This document shows, one piece after another, positions 1-6,055 of a stretch of 7,523 nt of DNA. This DNA comes from Candidatus Eiseniibacteriota bacterium (lineage in GTDB: Bacteria; Joyebacterota; Joyebacteria; Joyebacterales; Joyebacteraceae). The DNA is taken from assembly GCA_030638405.1 (NCBI GenBank), contig DAOWER010000304.1, positions 1 through 7,523 on the forward strand, in the 5' to 3' direction. Position 1 is the first letter of the stretch. Each line of letters begins with the position of its first letter. The position numbers were made by a program, and so were the translations under genes. Below the pieces are notes generated by a model. It was not told where the DNA came from. It saw only the letters and a list, made by a program, of their open reading frames with translations, and ran no database searches.

Positions 1-175
1 CCACCGCCGCCTTGACCGCGCCGACGTCGCCTCTTACCAACGTCGTCACGTAGCCTCCGCCTATCTTCTCGTTCTTCGTCAACTTGACGTTCGCCGGCTT
101 CACCAGGTCGTCGGGGGCTTCGATAAGCCCGATGACGCCCTTCGTCTCAATCATCCCAAGTGCAAGGCCTGACAA
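1..175 (-). CDS. BMC-H microcompartment shell protein (PduA/EutM-like), N-terminal part
   Basis: This encodes the first 58 residues of a bacterial microcompartment hexamer shell protein; the rest lies beyond position 1. The N-terminus contains the family signature ALGMIETKG (residues 5-13), followed by GLIEAPDDLVKPANVKL and KIGGGYVTTLVRGDVGAVKAA, which match the first beta-alpha-beta part of the Pfam BMC fold. In known members six copies form a flat hexagon that tiles the shell facets, with a central pore for small metabolites. I chose the TTG start at 175-173 because an in-frame TGA lies two codons upstream and a strong GGGGAGG ribosome site sits 8 nt before it; the ATG at 154 would cut off the ALG of the signature. 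It begins 36 bp after the stop of the pduL-like gene and is surely cotranscribed with it. Assignment to PduA, EutM or CsoS1 type is not possible from this fragment. Confidence 0.95.
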   Translation of the reverse strand, partial: MSGLALGMIETKGVIGLIEAPDDLVKPANVKLTKNEKIGGGYVTTLVRGDVGAVKAAV

Positions 176-183
176 GTGTCACA

Positions 184-190
184 CCTCCCC
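184..190 (-). promoter_or_regulatory. Strong Shine-Dalgarno site of the BMC-H gene
   Basis: GGGGAGG read on the minus strand, 8 nt before the TTG codon at 175. It decides the non-ATG start: the downstream ATG at 154 has no comparable site. A strong ribosome site fits a shell protein that must be made in excess over the cargo enzymes. Confidence 0.75.
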
Positions 191-211
191 TAAGTGCTCG
201 AGCCCGTGAGA

Positions 212-964
212 TCAGCGCAGGATCTTCACGGTCATCGGCAGCCGCACTCCGGCGGCGTTGGCATCGTCAGTATCCAGGTGCAGTTCGAGTGCCGAAGTCC
301 TCCCGACGCGAACCAGCACGTTCTCAAGAACCAGTGCGCGGTCGCCGGGAAAACGTATACGAACACGGTCGCCGTCGGTGACTCCATGCTCTTGAGCATC
401 GCGCTCCGTCATGTGGAGATGGCGGGTCGCCATTATGGCGCTCTCTTTGAGATGCACCGATCCACAGGGTCCGACGACCGTGACGCTCTCGCTCCCGACC
501 AACTCGCCGGACCGGCGGACGGGCGGGTCGATGCCGAGACGGACGGCGTCAGTGCCGGAGAGTTCGACCTGCGTGTAGGTCCGCACGGGACCCAGGACAC
601 GCACGCACTCCAGCGCCTTCATCGAGCGTCCGACGACGGTCACGGTCTGCTCGGAGGCGAACTCGCCCGGCTGGCCAAGGTCGCGAAGCGTGGTCAGCTG
701 GAACCCCTCTCCGAACAGTCGGTCCAGAACGCCCCTCGCGACGTGGATGTGGCGTCCGGACACGGCGACCGGAATCCCCGAGAGCGCCGCTCCTTCCCGG
801 GACGCCTCTCCGCCCGTCTCCCGGTCTGCGGGCGCGGCTCGACCGGAGACGGCGCTCCGGAGTTCACGTGCCCCGGAGTCACCCGCGTCGGACTCGCCCG
901 CGCGGGTCTCGTTCTCCTTGAGCCTTCGGATGACCTCAGAGGCCAGCCTCTCGACATCGTCCAT
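212..964 (-). CDS. pduL: PduL-type phosphotransacylase of a bacterial microcompartment
   Basis: 250 residues. PduL enzymes swap CoA and phosphate (acyl-CoA + Pi to acyl-phosphate + CoA), recycling CoA in the microcompartment lumen and feeding an acyl kinase for ATP. Two PduL beta-barrel halves are visible. The first starts at IPVAVSGRHIH (64-74) and contains EFASEQTVTVVG (101-112). The second contains ATRHLHM (179-185) and ends in ELHLDTDDANAAG (227-239). The likely zinc ligands H72, H74, H182, H184 and H229 are present, as is E105. Residues 1-18 (MDDVERLASEVIRRLKEN) form a predicted amphipathic helix typical of encapsulation peptides. Residues 19-63 are a Gly/Ser/Ala/Glu/Arg-rich linker, longer than in Salmonella PduL (about 210 residues in total). 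The ATG at 964 is preceded by GAGG with 7-nt spacing. The gene lies directly downstream of a good promoter and upstream of a BMC-H gene. The acyl chain it handles (acetyl, propionyl or other) cannot be told. Confidence 0.95.
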   Translation of the reverse strand: MDDVERLASEVIRRLKENETRAGESDAGDSGARELRSAVSGRAAPADRETGGEASREGAALSGIPVAVSGRHIHVARGVLDRLFGEGFQLTTLRDLGQPGEFASEQTVTVVGRSMKALECVRVLGPVRTYTQVELSGTDAVRLGIDPPVRRSGELVGSESVTVVGPCGSVHLKESAIMATRHLHMTERDAQEHGVTDGDRVRIRFPGDRALVLENVLVRVGRTSALELHLDTDDANAAGVRLPMTVKILR

Positions 965-1058
965 CGGGCGTCCTCGCTGGGCTCGGAGGCCAGCAGATTA
1001 CAGGCACCGGACGCCGCAACTCCAGACGCGAGCGCGGCTTCCGTCCCAAGATGAGCGC

Positions 1059-1087
1059 AGTCTAGCACCGGGCCCAAAAACTGTCAA
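1059..1087 (-). promoter_or_regulatory. Sigma-70-type promoter of the pduL-BMC operon
   Basis: On the minus strand the -35 box TTGACA (1087-1082) is a perfect match to consensus. It is followed by exactly 17 bp and the -10 box TAGACT (1064-1059), which matches four of six positions. Transcription would begin near A1052, giving an 88-nt leader before the ATG at 964. The spacer contains a T-run and a GGGCCC palindrome (1070-1075). Position and orientation fit a promoter for the microcompartment operon, separate from the upstream glycan operon. Confidence 0.75.
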
Positions 1088-1106
1088 CGGAAACGCAATC
1101 GAGCGT

Positions 1107-1140
1107 CAGAAGGTGTTCTGCAGGGAGAAGGGGGTTTCTC
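1107..1140. promoter_or_regulatory. Tandem AGAA...TTCT dyads upstream of the pduL promoter (candidate operators)
   Basis: Two inverted repeats share the half-site AGAA/TTCT. Dyad 1 is CAGAA-GGTG-TTCTG (1107-1120, centre 1113.5) and dyad 2 is GAGAA-GGGGGT-TTCTC (1125-1140, centre 1132.5). The centres are 19 bp apart, close to two helical turns. Dyad 1 is centred about 61 bp upstream of the inferred start at 1052, where activators that contact the RNA polymerase alpha subunit often bind. BMC operons are commonly induced by their substrate through a local regulator, but no regulator gene is in this window. Spacer lengths differ (4 and 6), so these could also be chance repeats. Confidence 0.35.
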
Positions 1141-1258
1141 AGGCGGTCTGTGGCCCGGCGGCGGGGTTCCTGGCAGACGCACGACGCGGGTCACGGCGGC
1201 CAGGCGCGAGGCCCGGTTCTGGCGGAGCGCCCGTGGGCTCCTGCCCGCGGACCTGGGG

Positions 1259-1264
1259 TACAAT
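1259..1264 (+). promoter_or_regulatory. Isolated -10-like hexamer before the putative structured RNA
   Basis: TACAAT matches five of six positions of the -10 consensus in an otherwise very GC-rich stretch. A start 6-7 nt downstream would be at about 1270, within the first strand of the closing stem described for 1268-1374. There is no recognisable -35 box at 16-18 bp spacing (the sequence there is GGCTCC-like) and no properly placed extended -10 TG. Weak support alone; its value lies in its position. Confidence 0.25.
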
Positions 1265-1267
1265 AAC

Positions 1268-1442
1268 GCGTCCCCCGCATACATGCCGTGCGATCAGGTT
1301 CGGTTCGACTCATTCTCTGGGTATGGGGATCAGCCCACGACCTGGCGACTGCTCACGAGCATGGCAGGGGACGCATGTCCCTATTCAGTTGTCTGGTGCA
1401 CATAGGGAGCAGGAAGTGTGCCCAGCACAACCGGAAGGACAT
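1268..1442 (+). ncRNA. Putative structured RNA with two adjacent bulged hairpins, family not recognised
   Basis: Domain 1 (1268-1374): GCGTCCCC (1268-1275) pairs with GGGGACGC (1367-1374). After an 8-nt bulge TGCCGTGC (1284-1291) pairs with GCATGGCA (1359-1366) through one G-U. Inside, CAGGT-t-CG (1295-1302) pairs with CGACCTG (1338-1344) and TGGG (1318-1321) with CCCA (1334-1337). Domain 2 starts at the next base: ATGTCC (1375-1380) pairs with GGACAT (1437-1442). It encloses a 14-bp stem, 1388-1402 with 1417-1431, broken only by single bulges at T1397 and C1426 and capped by a 14-nt loop. The G-U pair (1288/1362) would be a C-A mismatch on the other strand, which favours plus-strand transcription, as does the -10-like hexamer at 1259. 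It matches no signature I know of tRNA, tmRNA, RNase P, SRP, 6S or common riboswitches. GC-rich DNA gives chance stems, so existence is uncertain. Confidence 0.4.
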
Positions 1443-1447
1443 TGCGA

Positions 1448-1578
1448 GGCTCTCAGAGGGGCCCTGCGGGCGTTGTGGGGCGGGTTCGAGAGCCATCGGG
1501 GGCGCCACTGACGCTTGGCTCGGGGGGCAGCGGGAGCGCCCCAGCGCCGCACAGGCTCTCTCATTTTGCAAGAATGAG
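1448..1578. repeat. Cluster of stem-forming inverted repeats downstream of the putative RNA
   Basis: Three more stems follow the two main domains. GGCTCTC (1448-1454) pairs with GAGAGCC (1488-1494) and encloses the small hairpin GCCC-TGC-GGGC (1461-1471). GGGGCGC (1499-1505) pairs with GCGCCCC (1536-1542). CTCATT (1560-1565) pairs with AATGAG (1573-1578) over a 7-nt loop. A second copy of GGCTCTC at 1554-1560 could compete for the same GAGAGCC. None is followed by a T-run on either strand, so they do not look like classical intrinsic terminators. They may belong to the RNA at 1268-1442 or be the 3' untranslated end of the glycan operon. Confidence 0.35.
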
Positions 1579-1609
1579 GCGGTTCGGGTCCGACTACGCC
1601 CCGCTCTCG

Positions 1610-2566
1610 TCAGCTGAGGTTCTCTCGTGAGACGAGGCGGAGTCCGCGGCGATACTGGCAGGCGATGAGGTAGACCATCACGTCGCGGGACAGGCCACGG
1701 AGCCAGACGGCCCCGGCGACCGACTTGACCAGGGTGTAGAAGAGCCTGTTCGTGGTAAGGGCGACGAGAAGCTTGCGGAGCCTGAGGCTCACCGCGTCTT
1801 GCGCCGAGGGCGGCATCAGCAGGTCGGCAGAGAGCTCGCGCGCGCGCTCGGGGTGCCTGGCGAGAAGGCGCAGAAGCGGACGCGCGGTCTCTATGCGCTT
1901 GGCGAGCACGTCGTCAAGCGTCTGGTCGTGCAGGTGGTAGGCGACGGCCTCGGCGCAGTACATGAACGTCAGTCCGGCATCGTTCTCCAGACGAAAGGCC
2001 AGCTCGGTGTCCTCGAAGCCGTAGCGTCTGAAGCTCTCGTCGAACAGCCCGACGTCAAGGAGGTGGCGCCGCTCCACCGACGCGTTGTTCGTGACGAAGT
2101 AGCGGGCCGGGGACACGGAGCCCGGTGGGAGTCGGTGCACCCCCATCTCATCGAGATAAGAGAACACAGTCGCGCGCCCGAGTTCGGGCGCCGTGAGCGC
2201 GCTGCCGATGACCGCGACGTCGGGGTGCGTGTCGTGAAAGCGGACGTGCCGCTCGATGAGATCGGGCTCGCAGCGCATGTCGTCGTCCACGAACACGGCA
2301 AGGTCGCCGGAGGCGGCGCGGATGGCCGTGTTTCTCGCCGCGGCCCTCCCCTTGTTGATCTCGTGCCGGACAGGAACGAGAGCGTAGGGCGTTTCGAGTG
2401 ACTGGAGAAACTCGGACGTGCCGTCGTCGGAGCAGTCGTCGACGACGACCACCTCGATCCTCTCGGCGGGGTAGGTCTGTTGCCCGAGCGATACGAGCGT
2501 CGGCTCGAGGAACTCCCGCTTCCTGAAGGTGGGGATGATGACGCTAACGGACCTCGAGGGCTCCAC
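1610..2566 (-). CDS. Family 2 glycosyltransferase (GT-A fold)
   Basis: 318 residues, a cytosolic inverting GT2 enzyme that transfers a sugar from a nucleotide-sugar to a growing glycan. The order of motifs is typical: VSVIIPTF (7-14) opens the nucleotide-binding fold, VVVDDCSDDGT (40-50) binds the nucleotide, NKGRAAARN (71-79) follows, VFVDDDM (91-97) carries the metal-binding DXD, and YGFEDTELAFRLE (182-194) contains the ED motif with the likely catalytic aspartate. Residues 265-305 are rich in hydrophobic and basic residues and may attach to the membrane surface, but no clear spanning segment is seen. The start is GTG at 2566 with GGAGG 7 nt upstream. It overlaps the preceding GT4 gene by 23 bp in another frame, suggesting translational coupling. 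It is the last gene of the glycan operon; donor and acceptor are unknown. Confidence 0.92.
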   Translation of the reverse strand: MEPSRSVSVIIPTFRKREFLEPTLVSLGQQTYPAERIEVVVVDDCSDDGTSEFLQSLETPYALVPVRHEINKGRAAARNTAIRAASGDLAVFVDDDMRCEPDLIERHVRFHDTHPDVAVIGSALTAPELGRATVFSYLDEMGVHRLPPGSVSPARYFVTNNASVERRHLLDVGLFDESFRRYGFEDTELAFRLENDAGLTFMYCAEAVAYHLHDQTLDDVLAKRIETARPLLRLLARHPERARELSADLLMPPSAQDAVSLRLRKLLVALTTNRLFYTLVKSVAGAVWLRGLSRDVMVYLIACQYRRGLRLVSRENLS

Positions 2567-3662
2567 CGGTCTTCCTCCAGCGCTCGACGAGCTCCAGGCA
2601 GAGCTCTTCCATTCTCGTCATGTGCGTGTCGTGGTCAGCGCGCTCCCGGATGATGCGGGCGCCGATAACTCCGAACTCTGCCCTGCGCTCCGCGGAATCT
2701 ATGAGCGACAGAATGGCGGCCTCGAGGCCTGCCTGATCGCGCGGACTGACGACGATGCCGTTCTCTCCGTCCGTGACCCACTCGAGCGCGGAATCCAGAC
2801 TCGACACCACGACCGGAGTCCCGCACGCCATGGCTTCCAGCAGAGACACGGCGGTTGCATCGACCGACGGCACGCTGAGGAACGCGTCGGACGTCACGAG
2901 GTACGCGGGAAGCTCCTCGTGAGGGATCTTGCCCACGAAGTGCGCTCTCTCGTCGATGGACAGGTCCCGGGCCAGGGTCCTCAACTCGGTGTCGTCGCCC
3001 TCGTTGCCGGCGATGATGAAGTGCGTGTCGGGGCGCTCCGCCAGGATACGCGGGATTGCGCGCACGATGACGTCGATGTTGTAGTAGGGCTGCGTAAAAC
3101 TCCTGATGCTGATGACCACCGGCGAATCTGCCGGGATGCCGAGCTGCTCGCGCACGTCCGACGGCGCGTCCGGCTTGAAGGCGGTCAGGTCGACGCCCCA
3201 CTGGATGACGTGGCACGCTTCCTTGGAGGCGCCCATGGCCACGGCCTGCTCCAGGATGTCCTCCGAGTCCCCCGTCACGAGGTCGGCGCGTCTCAGGGCC
3301 AGGCGCGCGAGCCGGCCCTTCAGGAACGACGTGTGAGGCGTCAGATAAACGTCGTCGCCCCAGACCGTCAGGACGCTCGGGTGGAACCCCGAGAAGGCGC
3401 CCCAGTAACCGTACCCCGTGAGGAAGTGAGTGTGCAGGAGGTCGGGGCGAACCTCCGCCAGGATCCTCTTCACCTTGCGGAGCGCCACCGCGTAATGCAG
3501 GGGCTTGACGGGGATGCCCGTGCGGATGTCGTACAGCTTCACGCCCTCCATCGGGACCGGCTGCACCGTCATCAGGTGAACGTCGTGTCCGCGGTTCACG
3601 AAGAAGCGGAGCCACCGCTCCGTGTGTATGTGTCCGCCTATTGAGAGATACGCGATTCGCAT
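2544..3662 (-). CDS. Family 4 glycosyltransferase (GT-B fold)
   Basis: 372 residues, a retaining GT4 glycosyltransferase acting in the cytoplasm on nucleotide-sugar donors. The N-terminal acceptor domain starts MRIAYLSIGGHIHTERW and contains HTH (77-79) and WGDDV (101-105). The hinge region has IQWGVDLTAFKP (153-164). The donor-binding C-terminal domain has ISIRSF (184-189), FIIAGNEGDD (215-224), HFVGKIPHEELPAYL (241-255) and the signature SVDATAVSLLEAMACGTPVV (266-285). In that signature the usual first glutamate of EX7E is D268, while the second, E276, is kept. The ATG at 3662 has only a weak GGAA site 8 nt upstream. It starts 34 bp after the membrane glycosyltransferase stop and overlaps the GT2 start downstream, so all three are probably one operon. 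Length is normal for the family. Confidence 0.93.
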   Translation of the reverse strand: MRIAYLSIGGHIHTERWLRFFVNRGHDVHLMTVQPVPMEGVKLYDIRTGIPVKPLHYAVALRKVKRILAEVRPDLLHTHFLTGYGYWGAFSGFHPSVLTVWGDDVYLTPHTSFLKGRLARLALRRADLVTGDSEDILEQAVAMGASKEACHVIQWGVDLTAFKPDAPSDVREQLGIPADSPVVISIRSFTQPYYNIDVIVRAIPRILAERPDTHFIIAGNEGDDTELRTLARDLSIDERAHFVGKIPHEELPAYLVTSDAFLSVPSVDATAVSLLEAMACGTPVVVSSLDSALEWVTDGENGIVVSPRDQAGLEAAILSLIDSAERRAEFGVIGARIIRERADHDTHMTRMEELCLELVERWRKTGGALEVR

Positions 3663-3696
3663 GCTGTCAGTTCCGCTTCGGCGGTCGAGAGGCCGC

Positions 3697-4983
3697 CTAG
3701 ATCACCAGGTCAAGCCCCGTGTCCATACGGGACTCCATGAGCTTCGTGTGGCGGCGCAGGTAGCCCGCGGCCACCCACACGAACAACCACACGACCGGTA
3801 TCAGTTTGAAGCCGTGGTTGACGACGTGCTCGAGCGCGCTCCACACATGCCACGCCTCTCTGGGGTCCGAGCCGGGGACGTCGTAGAGCACGAAGAGCGT
3901 CGGTGCGGCGGCGAGCGCGTAGACGAACCACAGCACGCGCGCCCGCGTCCGGGCGTAGAGGAGCACGAACACGGGCAGCAGGAGGACGTAGTGGTACTCC
4001 CACACCTCTCTGAACACGAAGAAGTACACCATGGTCCAGAGCGCGAAGGACTCGAGAAAATCAAAGGGCTTCCTTCGGAAGGTCACCCAGAGACTCGTCA
4101 GCACTGGGACACCCATGATCAGGGCAACGCCCAGTCGCGTGATCGAAAGCTTGATCGGACCCAGGTGGCCAAACACCTGTGAGGCCAGCGGAAAAAAGCG
4201 TTCCTTCAGAACCATGAAGAAGGCGACGGAGCCCATGTTCCCGGCGTACGGGTTCAGATTGAGGCTGAAGTTGTCGTGTGTGAACTGGCCGGTTCCGTGG
4301 GCACGGAGCAGGAAGTAGGGAATGGTCGTCACGAGAAGCAGCAGCACGGCGATCGCGATGGTCCTGTACTTCTTCAGCCTGAGCAGCAAAGGCACGTAGA
4401 GCACCGTCAGGTGCTTGATGACCACGCTCGCCCACCACCAGCAGTCGGCGGCGAGTGCCCTCCCCCGCATGTGCATCACGGCGAAAGCGAATGACATCGC
4501 GGCCATCGCGAACGTGAGCTGCCCCATGTACTGCTCCATGTAGAACGGTGTGTACATGAGCCACATCGCGGCGAGACAGGCGAACAGGCTCGAGTCCCGA
4601 GTGATGCGCCGTGTGCCCCAGATGCAGAACCCGAGAACCAGTTCTATGAGGGCGACCCAGATCCAGTAGGCGACCTTCGGTTCCACGGCGTTGGCCGCCA
4701 CGCCGACGGTGTACGCCACGAACGGAAGGTAGCGGTAGAAGTACGCGTACGGGACGACGCGGTCCGGGTCGTCCATGGGCCTCGTGTAGATGTTCTCGTT
4801 GTCCAGCACGTAGCGCCCGGCTTGGTAGAACGCGTAGAAGTCGCTTCCCTGCCCTTCGCCCAGGTTATGCATCCCCTCGGGGAAGAGCGGATTCAGGAAA
4901 TGGCCGGGGTCGATCAGTGACGCCAGGAACACGACGTGAACCGCGATGGCCACCAGGAGGATTACCCTTGCACCGGATTTCAT
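3697..4983 (-). CDS. GT87-like (DUF2029) polytopic membrane glycosyltransferase
   Basis: 428 residues with about 10-12 hydrophobic spans (roughly 5-24, 87-100, 104-122, 132-146, 155-171, 181-200, 208-226, 284-300, 312-325, 331-345, 348-366 and 394-409). The large loop after the first span contains GSDFYAFYQAG (46-56) with an acidic residue, then YFYRYLPF (81-88). QYMGQ (151-155) and SVVIKHLTVLYVPLLL (186-201) resemble the GQ and K...P motifs of GT87 proteins. Members related to mycobacterial PimE are GT-C enzymes that use polyprenyl-phosphate sugars on the outer face of the inner membrane. Start at ATG 4983 is preferred: AGGGGGAG lies 5 nt before it and the signal-anchor helix follows at once; a GTG at 5025 lacks spacing for a ribosome site. 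A 97-bp gap to the FemAB-like gene contains no further gene. The sugar and acceptor are unknown. Confidence 0.85.
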   Translation of the reverse strand: MKSGARVILLVAIAVHVVFLASLIDPGHFLNPLFPEGMHNLGEGQGSDFYAFYQAGRYVLDNENIYTRPMDDPDRVVPYAYFYRYLPFVAYTVGVAANAVEPKVAYWIWVALIELVLGFCIWGTRRITRDSSLFACLAAMWLMYTPFYMEQYMGQLTFAMAAMSFAFAVMHMRGRALAADCWWWASVVIKHLTVLYVPLLLRLKKYRTIAIAVLLLLVTTIPYFLLRAHGTGQFTHDNFSLNLNPYAGNMGSVAFFMVLKERFFPLASQVFGHLGPIKLSITRLGVALIMGVPVLTSLWVTFRRKPFDFLESFALWTMVYFFVFREVWEYHYVLLLPVFVLLYARTRARVLWFVYALAAAPTLFVLYDVPGSDPREAWHVWSALEHVVNHGFKLIPVVWLFVWVAAGYLRRHTKLMESRMDTGLDLVI

Positions 4984-5080
4984 GTGAACTCCCCCTCGCC
5001 TTCCGTCCGGGTTGCCTGAGTGCACTTCCTGGGGACACCATCGGGTATCTTTGGGGAACCGCCGCGGGCCTTCTCGGGGC

Positions 5081-6055
5081 TCAGCCCGACCGCCGGCCTG
5101 CCACCTTCTTCAGGCCGCGATACCAGGACTTCTCCAGCACGAATCTCCGCACCGGGACGTCCGCTGTCCCGAAGGACGACTTGAAGGCCCTGACTCCCTC
5201 GATGCCGCCGCTGGAGCCAAGGTCATAGGCGCGGTGCCCGTCGCGCACTCCCTGCTCGATCGCGTTGGCGTGCAGGAGATTGTTGGGCGCGAGCGACTTG
5301 GCCGCGTCGGTCGATACGTTGCCCCAGTTCATCACGGTGCCGTGCAGGGCGAAGTTGAGGTCGCCCGCCAGCACGGTGCCGTCGTGAACCGCCAGCCACA
5401 TCTGTACCACTCCCCGGTCAAGGGCGGACAGCGCACTGAAGAAGTCCGGCCCCGGCCGCGGTCTGATCGCCCACTCCCGGCTGCACTCCTCGAGGACCGC
5501 GTGGTAGGCGAGGAAGTCGCTCTCAGACTCCGCACGCCTGACGGTCACTCCGGCCTTCACGGCTTTCCGCACCTTGTTGCGAGCGGACGGCTTGAATCGC
5601 TTCTCGAGTTCCTCGTAGCTTCCGTCGAGAGAGACGACCTGCACGGTGTCGTCGATACGTCGGAAGCCCGGCAGGTGGGATTCCCGGATTCGACCCGAGC
5701 GATCAACGATCTGCGCGAGCCCCACTCTCATCGACGCCGCGGCGTGCGCGAACGCAGCAAAGAGCAGCCCCGCTGTGTCTGCGGTCGCGGCCGCGGACAG
5801 CACGGGTCCTCCGAAGGTACCGAAGGCCATGGACTCCAGCGTCGTTGCGCGGAGCCGCGACCGCGCGAGGACGGGCATCACGGCGACCAGCCGGTCACCA
5901 TCGCGCGCGGCGGCGTGAGACGACTCGAAGCCGGGCAGGGTCGAGATCAGGACGTCGGACCACTCCGGCGTCTGGAAGAACGTAGCGGCCCCGTCTTCAG
6001 CGACGAGGCGGCTCCACTCCTCCGGATTGACGTCGGCTGATACCTCGATCTCCAA
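5081..6055 (-). CDS. FemAB-like / GNAT-superfamily acyltransferase
   Basis: 324 residues from the chosen start. The N-terminal half has EEWSRLVAEDGAATFFQTPEW (12-32), typical of FemAB-related proteins, where a residue pair near FFQTPEW begins the first GNAT fold. The basic stretch FKPSARNKVRKAVKAGVTV (154-172) and the C-terminal YDLGSSGGIEGVRAFKSSFG (277-296) match the conserved FemAB core. Family members transfer amino acids from aminoacyl-tRNA, or other acyl groups, to amino groups on peptidoglycan or glycans; relatives occur in exopolysaccharide and exosortase loci. It lies between the sugar aminotransferase and membrane glycosyltransferase, so an amino-sugar acceptor is a reasonable inference. 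The TTG at 6055 is preferred because GAGGTGG lies 8 nt upstream and the domain starts immediately; a TTG at 6112 would add 19 non-conserved residues and lacks a ribosome site. No signal peptide, so cytosolic. Confidence 0.85.
   Translation of the reverse strand: MEIEVSADVNPEEWSRLVAEDGAATFFQTPEWSDVLISTLPGFESSHAAARDGDRLVAVMPVLARSRLRATTLESMAFGTFGGPVLSAAATADTAGLLFAAFAHAAASMRVGLAQIVDRSGRIRESHLPGFRRIDDTVQVVSLDGSYEELEKRFKPSARNKVRKAVKAGVTVRRAESESDFLAYHAVLEECSREWAIRPRPGPDFFSALSALDRGVVQMWLAVHDGTVLAGDLNFALHGTVMNWGNVSTDAAKSLAPNNLLHANAIEQGVRDGHRAYDLGSSGGIEGVRAFKSSFGTADVPVRRFVLEKSWYRGLKKVAGRRSG

Larger units (their letters stand above)
965..1609. other. Gene-free intergenic region between glycan and microcompartment modules
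   Basis: This 645-bp gap contains no credible coding sequence on either strand; short open frames here are Arg/Pro/Ser-rich translations of GC-rich DNA without ribosome sites or domain motifs. It holds, from the BMC side: the roughly 88-nt leader of the pduL transcript (965-1052), its promoter (1059-1087), two AGAA...TTCT dyads (1107-1140), a featureless GC-rich stretch (1141-1258), a plus-strand -10-like hexamer (1259-1264), a two-domain inverted-repeat structure (1268-1442), and further stem-forming repeats (1448-1578). No hairpin with a convincing U-run was found, so neither the end of the glycan operon nor the 3' end of a putative RNA is defined. Confidence 0.7.

Noticed and set aside
194..1054. 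Plus-strand open frame (286 codons) opposite pduL
   Set aside because: Antisense shadow; the minus-strand frame has the zinc-binding histidines of PduL.
1479..1494. tRNA T-arm-like GGTTCGA
   Set aside because: The flanking bases do not form a 5-bp T stem, and no anticodon or acceptor stem is found at the required distance.
1504..1510. GCCACTG, as in the core of cobalamin riboswitches
   Set aside because: The other conserved boxes of the cobalamin riboswitch are not found in the preceding 150 bases, and the orientation points away from any plus-strand gene.
1560..1578. CTCATT...AATGAG hairpin as terminator of the glycan operon
   Set aside because: The stem is only 6 bp and AT-containing, with no T-run after it on either strand.
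1288..1617. Plus-strand open frame of 109 codons in the intergenic gap
   Set aside because: No ribosome site, no recognisable domain, and it runs through the inverted-repeat structures; more likely non-coding.
2529..3644. Long plus-strand open frame (371 codons) opposite the GT4 gene
   Set aside because: Antisense shadow of a clear GT4 gene in GC-rich DNA; composition is His/Arg/Val-rich with no domain motif.
4984..5025. GTG start at 5025 for the GT87-like protein
   Set aside because: It would add 14 polar residues before the signal-anchor helix and lacks a properly spaced ribosome site; ATG at 4983 has one.
5012..6040. Long plus-strand open frame (342 codons) opposite the FemAB-like gene
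   Set aside because: Antisense to a gene with recognisable family motifs; no ribosome site or motif of its own.
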